Shown here piece by piece: positions 1 through 7,220 of a stretch of DNA of 64,000 nt (positions are counted from its first letter, which is position 1; each line of letters opens with the position of its first letter). The DNA comes from Desulfoluna butyratoxydans (GTDB lineage Bacteria > Desulfobacterota > Desulfobacteria > Desulfobacterales > Desulfolunaceae), in contig NZ_CAADHO010000007.1 in the NCBI RefSeq assembly GCF_900699765.1, positions 1 through 64,000 of the forward strand, written 5' to 3'. The notes under the pieces are model-generated. The model had not been told where the DNA came from and made no database searches. It saw only the letters and a list, made by a program, of their open reading frames with translations. A program made the position numbers and the translations under genes.

Positions 1-99
1 TATCCCAGTTTCTTTCTCGAGTTCCTTTACGGGAATATTTTCCGGTGGCGACATACGTTGAATGAGCTCTGCCTTGTATGCTGGGGAATAGTGATTCAT
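1..99 (-). CDS. Transposase OrfA-type N-terminus (partial, runs off left edge)
   Basis: Reading leftward from an ATG at 99, the window opens with 33 codons beginning MNHYSPAYKAELI and containing PPENIPVKELEKETG. This is the usual start of helix-turn-helix OrfA proteins of IS3-type elements, which bind the element ends. The rest lies outside the window, so it cannot be told whether the element is intact. The bases from about 100 to 170 would be its left end; no inverted repeat partner can be checked. It sits inside an integron cassette array and probably interrupts a cassette. Confidence 0.6.
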   Translation of the reverse strand, partial: MNHYSPAYKAELIQRMSPPENIPVKELEKETGI

Positions 100-280
100 A
101 ACTTTTCCAAATCCGCCCCGCTTTGTTTTATACAATTTCATACGAGGCGACAACTACCCTGACACAGGGGGCTATTGAGGGTAATTCATCAAAAGATGAG
201 TTGGCTCCACTCTTATCGGTACGGTCACAATTGCTGTTAAAGTGGGTTGATGATGAGTCTTTGTGGGCAGCGGTTTAGCC

Positions 281-407
281 GCCGAACAAGCACTTCCACA
301 CCGACCGGGCGCAAGTGCTGCATTTCAAGCGGTGCAGCTTTTTGACGTCCGGCGTATTTCAAACACTTTCACATTCCGCGCCCGTCGGGTGAAGCGCGGC
401 GTTAGGG
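281..407 (+). other. attC-like integron recombination site (attC1)
   Basis: An imperfect palindrome of about 127 bp. The left arm starts GCCGAACAAGCACTTCC and continues to CCGACCGGGCG. The right arm is CGCCCGTCGGGTGAAGCGC followed by GGCGTTAGGGG. The arms pair with small bulges, as in folded attC sites, with AAC at the left and GTT at the right. The length is in the range of the long attC sites of sedentary chromosomal integrons. The 3' core GTTAGGGGGC at 401-410 forms the start of the next cassette. Confidence 0.72.
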
Positions 408-419
408 GGCAAACAGGCC

Positions 420-935
420 ATGCTTCGTAATCGTCTACAAGAAATGACCGACGTTAACGACGTCTCTCAGCATCCTGCACTACTGATGCAGCTAACCCGA
501 GATGTCCAGAATTCTATTCGTATCCTTGAGTCCGGGTATCCGATCGACAGGTATACATGTGTAATGCATGCGTTCGATTTTACAGAGAAGCCTGATTACA
601 CAGCAATCGCAAGTTTTGGATCTGGCCGTATATTCGCTGGAGCCACTTTTATAGATTGGCTACTTGCACGTAACCACCTCATCGCGGTACCGCATGGAAA
701 CGCAGGTGATCTCGTGTTGTATTTTTCAAACGAACAGTTTGAGCATATCGGTATCGTAGGTGATCGCGCACGTATTATCTCGAAGTGGGGAACAGGTCAT
801 TTATACGAACACGAAGCGCTTGAAGTTCCTTCCAGATATGGTGATGTGCTGCGGTTCTATAGTGCTTTATCATACGCCGATGCATACAACTATTTTGTAG
901 AGTTTGCTGAAGAAAATGGAATGCAGTTTGAGTAA
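420..935 (+). CDS. Integron cassette protein, possible NlpC/P60-like fold
   Basis: 171 residues. The ATG lies 13 bp after the cassette crossover point, the short leader typical of cassette genes, and there is no strong ribosome binding site. No family is firmly recognised. The middle (residues 75-130) contains GDLVLYF, then EHIGIV, then SKWGTGHLYEH. This Gly-Asp / His-Ile-Gly pattern recalls NlpC/P60 or papain-like amidases, with Cys47 as a possible nucleophile; that is inference only. No signal peptide or membrane segment is visible. Base composition is more AT-rich than downstream chromosomal genes, which fits acquisition by the cassette array. Confidence 0.7.
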   Translation: MLRNRLQEMTDVNDVSQHPALLMQLTRDVQNSIRILESGYPIDRYTCVMHAFDFTEKPDYTAIASFGSGRIFAGATFIDWLLARNHLIAVPHGNAGDLVLYFSNEQFEHIGIVGDRARIISKWGTGHLYEHEALEVPSRYGDVLRFYSALSYADAYNYFVEFAEENGMQFE

Positions 936-938
936 GCA

Positions 939-1003
939 GCCCCCTAACCAAGGCATTAAGGGCGACGGGAAAAAGCCGCCGCGCCTTATGCCAAACGTTC
1001 TGC
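939..1003 (+). other. attC-like integron recombination site (attC2)
   Basis: A 65-bp imperfect palindrome directly after the first cassette gene. The left core GCCCCCTAAC (939-948) is the exact complement of GTTAGGGGGC at 401-410. This is the relationship required when one circular cassette supplies both ends. Inner arms GGCATTAAGGGCG and CGCGCCTTATGCC pair with a bulge around a short loop. The right core is GTTCTGC at 997-1003 and begins the next cassette. Confidence 0.8.
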
Positions 1004-1016
1004 ACCTGAAATAGAT

Positions 1017-1400
1017 ATGAAAAAAATAGAAAGCATTTTAAATTCGATTATTCAGAGATCTATTCTTAGCGATGTGTGTTTTAGCAATAAAGATTTTGAT
1101 GCAATATTAGATCTCCGAGATGAAAATCCTTTTGATCAAGATTGGATTACTTCCTACAAAAAAATAGAAAAAGCCTGGGCGAATCATAATGCATCTAATG
1201 ATTTAATCGAACTGATTGAAAAAGTCTGCAAAGAATCATTTTTGGTTACAAGCCAATCTACGGATCAGCATGAAATTGCCTCATACGTATCGGATGATTT
1301 TGATCTAATTGCAAAGTATTTAGCCCTGAATGTGAAAGATTCTTTTGTTAGCTCTCTGCTGTCTACATACTTAAAGGATCGACTACCGAAAGGTGAATAA
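1017..1400 (+). CDS. Integron cassette protein of unknown function
   Basis: 127 residues starting at an ATG 14 bp after the right core of the preceding attC site. Strongly AT-rich codon use, predicted mostly helical, acidic, with no signal peptide or membrane segment. No recognisable domain; the size and style resemble small immunity or regulatory proteins, but nothing shows this. The cassette starts at GTTCTGC (997) and its own left attC core GCAGAAC lies at 1408, eight bases after the stop, which confirms the cassette boundaries. Confidence 0.7.
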   Translation: MKKIESILNSIIQRSILSDVCFSNKDFDAILDLRDENPFDQDWITSYKKIEKAWANHNASNDLIELIEKVCKESFLVTSQSTDQHEIASYVSDDFDLIAKYLALNVKDSFVSSLLSTYLKDRLPKGE

Positions 1401-1407
1401 AAACTCT

Positions 1408-1420
1408 GCAGAACAATAAG
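1408..1420 (+). other. Left part of a third attC site, interrupted by the RAYT element
   Basis: GCAGAAC (1408-1414) is the perfect complement of GTTCTGC at 997-1003, as expected for the left core of this cassette's attC. The palindrome breaks off after about 13 bases, where the RAYT-associated hairpin starts. The matching right part is seen at 2624-2641. Confidence 0.6.
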
Positions 1421-1423
1421 TAT

Positions 1424-1467
1424 ACAGGGGACAGGCTCTCTATGCTGGACATCCCCTGTTCCCCTGT
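1424..1467 (+). repeat. REP-like hairpin at the left end of the RAYT element
   Basis: ACAGGGGACAGG and CCTGTTCCCCTGT form an imperfect stem around a loop containing TATGCTGGACAT. The first two thirds recur almost unchanged at 10156-10187 (TATGCTGGGCACCCC). RAYT transposases are known to act on such palindromes, so this is probably the cognate REP of the adjacent gene. Confidence 0.6.
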
Positions 1468-1565
1468 GAGATAGTTGGTTGAGTCGATATCATGTCTTAA
1501 TTATTCTAAAAAACATTCCAGGCCGAACCCATATCAGAGCCTGTAAAACTGGGAAGGAGGGTGTT

Positions 1566-2492
1566 ATGCCGCGAGTTCCCCGTATGGTCGTGACGGATTC
1601 AGGACAGAAAACTGCCTATCATGTGATCAGTCGAACGGCACTGGACGGTCTGCCGTTTGGCAAGGTCGAAAAAGATGAGCTGGTGCGCATTATTCGCAAC
1701 TTTTCCGATGTTTATTGTGTTGACGTGATGGGGTTTGCCATCATGGGCAATCACTTTCATTTGCTGGTCGTGATGAGCCCTGGAGACGGCATGTCCAATG
1801 ACGAAGTGCGACGACGTTTTCACTTGCTCTATGGTGAAGAAACCGAATTTCCCGACGGGCGGCTTGGAGACTATCGGGATCGGTTTTGTAGCTTGTCGGC
1901 TTACGTAAAGGATATCAAACAGCGGTTCTCCTGCTTTTATAACAAGAGGAAAAAGCGTAAAGGGACCTTGTGGGGTGAGCGCTTCAAGAGCGTGATTGTC
2001 GAGGAGGGCAATACCTTGATTCATTGTCTCGCTTATATTGACCTGAATGCGGTGAGGGCGGGTATCGTGAAGCGCCCGGAGGACTATCGCTGGTGCTCCA
2101 TCGGGTATCATATTCAGACGGGCAACAAGGGCGGGTTTCTTTCATCGGACCTTGGGACCCCGGATTTCGGTGTGGACGATGCCGCCACACAGCTCAGGGT
2201 ATACAGGGAGTATCTCTATCATGCCGGGGCCATTGAGAAGAGGTGCAAGGCGAGGATATCCAAGCGTGTTCTTGATGAAGAGACGGTGCGAGGCTTTGAG
2301 ATGAATCGCGTCAGGCGCCTGCGATACAGATCCCGGTACTTTACGGATTCCGGGATTATCGGGTCCAGGGCATTTGTCGAAGCCCGGTATGAGATGTTTA
2401 AGGGACATTTTCAGGCAACACGGGAAAAGATCCCCCAGCGTGTCATGGGAATTGAAGGGATGTATTCTTTAAAGCGATTGACGGAGGGGTGA
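1566..2492 (+). CDS. REP-associated tyrosine transposase (RAYT, Y1/IS200-like)
   Basis: 308 residues from ATG 1566, which has the ribosome site AAGGAGG ending 5 bp upstream; the frame is open to 1479 but earlier starts lack one. It begins MPRVPRMVV and carries the HUH metal motif GNHFHLLV, then GTLWGERFKS and AYIDLNAVRAGIVKRPEDYRWCS, all typical of the RAYT branch of Y1 transposases. These enzymes nick and join single-stranded REP palindromes using one tyrosine. The C-terminal part (FEMNRVRRLRYRSRYFTDSG) is also typical. The element has landed in an integron attC site. A decayed relative lies at 30061-30237. Confidence 0.88.
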   Translation: MPRVPRMVVTDSGQKTAYHVISRTALDGLPFGKVEKDELVRIIRNFSDVYCVDVMGFAIMGNHFHLLVVMSPGDGMSNDEVRRRFHLLYGEETEFPDGRLGDYRDRFCSLSAYVKDIKQRFSCFYNKRKKRKGTLWGERFKSVIVEEGNTLIHCLAYIDLNAVRAGIVKRPEDYRWCSIGYHIQTGNKGGFLSSDLGTPDFGVDDAATQLRVYREYLYHAGAIEKRCKARISKRVLDEETVRGFEMNRVRRLRYRSRYFTDSGIIGSRAFVEARYEMFKGHFQATREKIPQRVMGIEGMYSLKRLTEG

Positions 2493-2623
2493 CCATCGCA
2501 TATGGCTATTGCGTTCACCGTGTTTTAGGGCTTTCCCCAGTCTATTGTTCATGAAGAGCTTATCTCTTTTGTCACACGTTTTCAGTAGCTTCAATCGCTG
2601 GTGCTATCAGTTTTTTGGGGCCG

Positions 2624-2641
2624 CTTAGCCACGCGTTATAC
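2624..2641 (+). other. Right part of the interrupted third attC site
   Basis: CGCTTAGCCACGCGTTATAC ends at 2641 with the core GTTATAC. CTTAG can pair with the TAAG just inside the left half at 1408-1420. It lies 32 bp before the next cassette gene. The upstream 130 bp after the transposase stop shows no gene and may be the residual attC loop. Confidence 0.45.
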
Positions 2642-2672
2642 AAGTATCAAGCAACACTGCAGGAATTACTTT

Positions 2673-3245
2673 ATGCTCCGAGATGTATATGTAGACGCTC
2701 TACTGGAGAGATTAGATGATAAAAAGTACAGAGATTACGCTTTCGAGGCATTAAAAATTTTCAGAGCTGAAACCTGTACACTCTCAGATAATAACGGAAT
2801 TGAAATACCCTTCATCGATATTTATTGTCAATTGCCAAAAAATATGGAACTCAATTTCATCGATATTATTGAAGCTTCTTTGGCTTGGCAGCAAATTTTG
2901 TTAGGTAAACTTCAATACGGTTTTATCTCTATACCGGATCAAGCTAAAAAGGACGCTGATATTGAAGGTAACAACTCAATAATTTCAAATCTCGTAAATT
3001 TATACCCAGGGCAAATCATAGAAGCAAATTTTACCGGAGGTAATTTTGGAGCTGATGGCTATATAGAATTTGCAAAGCCTCCTATATCAAAAAAGACTAT
3101 TTTTCCGCTCGAAGTAGGCTATTGCAAATCTGACCAAATAATGACCCACATCTTTCAAAACCAATGCTTTGCACGATTCCCATATGATTATGCATTCATA
3201 GTTATTTTTGAAGACACTGAGTTTAAACCTTTTGAAATTGGTTAA
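2673..3245 (+). CDS. Integron cassette protein of unknown function
   Basis: 190 residues from ATG 2673 (MLRDVYVDALLERL); an in-frame extension to 2601 would cross the attC remnant and is unlikely. AT-rich, acidic, soluble, no signal peptide, no recognised domain. It starts 32 bp after the core GTTATAC (2635). The expected complementary core GTATAAC is not found after the stop. Instead a palindromic repeat starts 18 bp downstream, so this cassette has probably lost its attC. Confidence 0.65.
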   Translation: MLRDVYVDALLERLDDKKYRDYAFEALKIFRAETCTLSDNNGIEIPFIDIYCQLPKNMELNFIDIIEASLAWQQILLGKLQYGFISIPDQAKKDADIEGNNSIISNLVNLYPGQIIEANFTGGNFGADGYIEFAKPPISKKTIFPLEVGYCKSDQIMTHIFQNQCFARFPYDYAFIVIFEDTEFKPFEIG

Positions 3246-3262
3246 ATTCTAAAAAACTATTG

Positions 3263-3455
3263 TAACTATTCAGCTCAAAAAAAGCCTCCGGCGGCAAGGT
3301 GTGCCACCTTGAAAGCTGGTTACGAATACGCTTTGCGCTTCATTCCTCGGCTCAAATCACATCCGTATTTGTGTCGGCGTCAATTTAAAATAGGGCCTTA
3401 AATCCTGTTTGTTAAACTTTTCAAGAGTTTAGCCCCCGGCAGGGCCGCCGGAGGC
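3263..3455 (+). repeat. IS66-like MITE-family repeat, right end lost
   Basis: Begins GTAACTATTCAGC, identical to the left end of the intact copy at 57351. It contains GCCTCCGGCGGC (3285-3296) and the inverted copy GCCGCCGGAGGC (3444-3455), with closely similar internal sequence such as AAGGTGTGCCACCTTGAAAG and CAAATCACATCCG. The outer right end GCTGAATAGTTAC is missing here. No coding capacity. Confidence 0.7.
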
Positions 3456-3485
3456 AATTGTAGTCAGGGCAGCTCCATTTAATGC

Positions 3486-5195
3486 TTACTCACCGTAAAC
3501 TTCCACTTCAGCCAGGGAGAGGATACCCGTCCCGTCGAGCTGTATTTTCACGTAACGGCCCTGGGCGGAGACGGGAAGCGTCAGGGTGGTTTCCGACAGG
3601 GATTCCTGGTAGTGGCGCGTCACCGAGTCGTCCACCAGCAGGTCGGCAAGGGGGCGGTTGTCCATGGGGGCGTCGGAGATGAAGAGGTAGAAGTGGCTGA
3701 GGCGCTCAGCGCAGCAGTCGGTGCGGTTGGCAATGTCAATGCTGGATATGTCGGTCTGGGCGCCCAGGTCCACCTGCCACCAGGCGTTGGGGTCGTTGTT
3801 CGTGTGGGTGACGGAGCCTGCGGCCCAGTTGCCGTTGGGGTTGCCGTCCACGGCGCGGGAGGCGTGGGCGGTGCCGTTGTAAGTGGAAGACTGGGCGGTG
3901 GGCTTGCCCAGGGCGCGGTTGTCGTAAGGGTTGGCGATCCACTGGCCTTCGTTGAGGCGGTCGGAGTAGTTGATCCAGACGGCGTCGATGCCGAGGCCGG
4001 TTTTGAGGTCCCGAAGCAGGGCGTTTTCGTAGCCGTTGACCGGGACGCCGAAGACAAGGCCTTCTCCTGGAAATTCGGTGTCGCAGGCGGTGCGGGCTTC
4101 AGCCCAGGTGTAGGCACCGTCGGTGATGAACCAGTCTCCGTTTGACGGGTTCATGCAGGCCACACAGCGCATGGTCGAGCAGGGCAGGTCGTTGAACCTT
4201 CCGTCGCTGCGCTGCTCGGCGCAGTCTTCGCCCCCGGCGTCGTTGGGCTCGTTTTCTCCCCAGCTCCAGATCTGGGCCTTGAGGCGCGAATCAAAGGGAA
4301 CCACCTGGTCCAGGCCGATGGCGCCGATGCCGCATTCGGCCATCTGGGCCGCATCGGCCGCGGTAATGGGCGGGCCCGGGTCCCCGAAGAGGGCCGAGAG
4401 GGTGGTGGAATCCTCATAAATGCGGACAAGGTGGCTCTGGATATAGGCGACGTCTTTGTTGCCTGCGGTGCAGGTGGGGCAGGGCACGAAGTTCTCCAGT
4501 GATTCCGTGGAGGAAAAATGCCCGTTGAAGACGTAGTTGGCCCAGTTGGTGGTGGCGCAGTTGCCGCCGATGAGAAGGATCTGCTTGCCTGCGGCCAGGA
4601 CATCGGCCTTGGAGAGGTCCATGGGAAGGCGCTTGCATCCGCCGGGCTTGTAAACCAGATCGCCGATGATCCCGTTCATTTCGCCGATGGCTTTGTCGTA
4701 GTGGCCTTCCATGTGGTCTTCCAGGTAAATGATGAGGACCTCGTCGGGGTTGGCGTTGAGCCAGTTTCTGATCTCCTGGAGCCCCTGGGTGAAGAAGCGG
4801 TCGTTGGGATGGGTGCCGGTGTCCCCGTTGGCGTGGCTCAACTTCAGCTCCTGGGAGAACTTCCATTCCCAGGGCCAGAACCCGCTTGACGAGAAGGTGT
4901 GGTGCACATCAAGCTCCAGGGCGCGGATGCCGATCTGAAGCTGGTCGGTGAGGCTGATTTTGTGGTTGGGGTCGATGTAGCTTCCGTTTTGGGAGTAGAC
5001 CCCGGCGTTGTACGAGTTGTGGGTGGTGAGAAAGCTTGCCTTGCCAAAGGGGGCATTGCGATCGATTTCACCCTGGTAAGACAGGGCGCGATACTCCCAG
5101 CTTCCTTTGTAGTCGGAAACATCGGATGCATACACCGCAGGCGCAAAAAGAAACAGTGCCCCTGCAACCAGACCTTTCATTCGTCGTGTCAGCAT
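3486..5195 (-). CDS. Secreted PI-PLC-like phosphodiesterase with C-type lectin and F5/8-type modules
   Basis: 569 residues with a Sec signal peptide (residues 1-23, ending AVYA). Residues 50-300 form a phosphatidylinositol-specific phospholipase C X-type barrel: TTHNSYN holds the first catalytic His (about 59) and RALELDVHH the second (about 98), then a region with EVLIIYLEDH. Residues 310-415 are C-type-lectin-like (WSWGENEPNDAGGEDCAE, WFITDGAYTWAEARTAC). The C-terminus (about 425-569) is a discoidin/F5-8 type C sugar-binding module (ALGKPTAQSS, WWQVDLG, AEVEVYG). Likely exported to cleave inositol phospholipids or anchors while bound to glycans. It stands alone; the substrate is inferred. 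Confidence 0.85.
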   Translation of the reverse strand: MLTRRMKGLVAGALFLFAPAVYASDVSDYKGSWEYRALSYQGEIDRNAPFGKASFLTTHNSYNAGVYSQNGSYIDPNHKISLTDQLQIGIRALELDVHHTFSSSGFWPWEWKFSQELKLSHANGDTGTHPNDRFFTQGLQEIRNWLNANPDEVLIIYLEDHMEGHYDKAIGEMNGIIGDLVYKPGGCKRLPMDLSKADVLAAGKQILLIGGNCATTNWANYVFNGHFSSTESLENFVPCPTCTAGNKDVAYIQSHLVRIYEDSTTLSALFGDPGPPITAADAAQMAECGIGAIGLDQVVPFDSRLKAQIWSWGENEPNDAGGEDCAEQRSDGRFNDLPCSTMRCVACMNPSNGDWFITDGAYTWAEARTACDTEFPGEGLVFGVPVNGYENALLRDLKTGLGIDAVWINYSDRLNEGQWIANPYDNRALGKPTAQSSTYNGTAHASRAVDGNPNGNWAAGSVTHTNNDPNAWWQVDLGAQTDISSIDIANRTDCCAERLSHFYLFISDAPMDNRPLADLLVDDSVTRHYQESLSETTLTLPVSAQGRYVKIQLDGTGILSLAEVEVYGE

Positions 5196-5697
5196 GGTTA
5201 CCTCTGTGTTGGTGAACGTGAGGTGGCGGTAAGATATTCCGCCGGGTGAGCGGGCTGTGGGTGCCCGGACGCATCAGCCCAAGGCGTGGGCTGGGTAACA
5301 TAAAGACGTGATACGATGGTTTTTACTGCACGGCATCCATTCCTGAATTGAATGGATGTAAACAAAGTGTTCTTCCGTAAACCTTCCTGAATTTCTAACG
5401 GGGATGAGGGAATATGTCAATTGTTTTAGTTTTGTTGTAGCAATTCAGCTCAAAAGGCCCTGGGGCGGTCCTGGAAAGGGCCCGCAGACCCTCTGCGAAA
5501 CCCATGGGATATAGTGGTTGATTTTTGGTTGACGATACGTTAATCTGCACCAAAATACCAATCGCAAATGCCTAAAATTTAAACGCATAGATTGAATTTT
5601 CGCATTCCTGAGCCCATGGGCCCCACGGCCCAAATTCGCTTCCAGAGTCCTTGCCTTTCGCACCCTTGCGACGCGCGCTCACAGCGCCTATACATCC
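5196..5697. other. Intergenic region between divergent genes
   Basis: About 500 bp without a convincing gene. It must carry the promoters of the leftward phospholipase gene and the rightward radical SAM operon. From 5440 there is a weak relative of the palindromic repeat family (GTAGCAATTCAGCTC at 5437-5451), and CGCAGACCCTCTGCG at about 5489 forms a short hairpin. Confidence 0.5.
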
Positions 5698-5725
5698 TTA
5701 GCCCTTAGCCCTTAGCCCTTAGCCT
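5698..5725 (+). repeat. Heptanucleotide tandem repeat (TTAGCCC)
   Basis: Three perfect TTAGCCC units plus one TTAGCCT, ending 33 bp before the radical SAM start codon. A change in copy number would alter the leader or promoter spacing of the operon. Confidence 0.85.
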
Positions 5726-5758
5726 CTTTCCATATATCTGTCTTTCAAGGACAAACCC

Positions 5759-7195
5759 ATGAGGATTACGCTGATAGCACCTCCCCTGATGGATTACCAT
5801 GGGGGGACACTCACCCCCATTGCCATGGACGCGGTCAGGTCCTGTCCGCCCTACGGCATCTATCTGCTCGCCACGATTCTTCGCAACCATGGCCACGAGG
5901 TCATCATCATTGATCTCATCGCCCAGGGGTCCAATGAGCTGTCCCACCACGCCGGGCTGATCATGTCCAGCCATCTTGTGGGCATCGGCACCACCTCCCT
6001 TGCCTGGCCCACGGCCAGGACGTGCATCGATCAGGTCCGAAGGTATCACCCCCGTGTCCCCATTGTGCTGGGGGGCATCCATGCCACCATGTTCGACACC
6101 TACCTGCTTGCCTCCACATCGGCTGATTACTGCATTCGCGGGGAGGGGGATAAGGCCCTGCCCATGCTCTGCGAGACGCTGGAGAGCGGCGGAGACCTGG
6201 CCCGGGTCCCCAACCTGACCGTCATGGGAGGAGACGGCAGGATTCGCAGGACGCCAACCGCGCCGCTGATGTCGGAAACCGAGATGGCGGCACTTCCCAT
6301 ACCAGATTACGGCTGCCTCCATCCCGGCATTTACCCCAGCCTGGGCATCGAGTCCTCCAGGGGCTGCCCCTTTGACTGCGTCTTCTGCTCCACGGCTTAC
6401 AGGAAAACATGGCGGGGGCTTTCTCCGGCCGAGTTTGTCCGCCGGGTGGAGCGGTTGACGGGGTACCTCTCCCTTACGACCCAGGGCATCATCCAGATCA
6501 TCGACGATGAGTTCAGCGTGAAACAGGAGCGGGCCGTGGAGATCTTCCGGGGGTTCCGTGAAAAAAGGCTTCCCGTGCAGGCGATCTTCAGCTCCCGGGC
6601 CAACGATATGCTCAACGGGGCCTTTGTGGAGTCGGCATTGCCCTATGCCCATCAATTTCTGGTGGGGGCGGAGTGCGGCTACGACGAGGGGTTGAAAAAG
6701 GCAGGCAAGGGGACCACCACGGAGAACATCACCAAAGCCGCGGCCCTGCTGAAGGAGTACGGCATTGCGGGCCGGGCCGATTTCTCGTTTATCATCGGCC
6801 TGCCCTGGGAGACACGTGCCGAGGTGATGCAGACCGTGGACTTTGCCGCAGGTCTTTATGAAACATATGGGGTCCAGGTGTTGATCCAGTGGTATTGCCA
6901 GATTCCCGGCTCCAGGCTCTGGGAGGAGCAACGCCGAAAGGAAGTACTCCATGAGGCCCTTTACGACGATTTTGGCTTTTTCGGCAGCAACTATCTTTTT
7001 CGAAGCGGGATTCCCCTGGCTCCGTCCGAGGTCCACGAGGTGACCCGGCATATCCTTGATCTTCAGGCTCAGGCCCCGCCGGACATGATCCAGAGCTGCA
7101 CCCCCGAACCTATCCTGAAGTATTACCCGGACATTGCCCATTCGTCTGAGGTATCCGCCCTTGAGAATCTACGCGACGCCTCGGGCATTCCATAA
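5759..7195 (+). CDS. B12-binding domain radical SAM enzyme
   Basis: 478 residues. Residues 1-150 form a cobalamin-binding Rossmann domain (VLGGIHATMF at 103-112). The radical SAM barrel follows, with the iron-sulfur motif CPFDCVFC (Cys203, Cys207, Cys210) after SSRG. It belongs to the large BchE/methyltransferase-like class. These use S-adenosylmethionine and cobalamin to methylate or rearrange unactivated carbons. It lies 25 bp upstream of the YAAPM-repeat protein gene and in the same direction, with a SPASM enzyme after that, so a role in modifying that protein is likely but unproven. The ATG follows TTTCAAGGACAAACCC. Confidence 0.85.
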   Translation: MRITLIAPPLMDYHGGTLTPIAMDAVRSCPPYGIYLLATILRNHGHEVIIIDLIAQGSNELSHHAGLIMSSHLVGIGTTSLAWPTARTCIDQVRRYHPRVPIVLGGIHATMFDTYLLASTSADYCIRGEGDKALPMLCETLESGGDLARVPNLTVMGGDGRIRRTPTAPLMSETEMAALPIPDYGCLHPGIYPSLGIESSRGCPFDCVFCSTAYRKTWRGLSPAEFVRRVERLTGYLSLTTQGIIQIIDDEFSVKQERAVEIFRGFREKRLPVQAIFSSRANDMLNGAFVESALPYAHQFLVGAECGYDEGLKKAGKGTTTENITKAAALLKEYGIAGRADFSFIIGLPWETRAEVMQTVDFAAGLYETYGVQVLIQWYCQIPGSRLWEEQRRKEVLHEALYDDFGFFGSNYLFRSGIPLAPSEVHEVTRHILDLQAQAPPDMIQSCTPEPILKYYPDIAHSSEVSALENLRDASGIP

Positions 7196-7220
7196 CCCAA
7201 TGAATCAAAGGAGAACTGTC

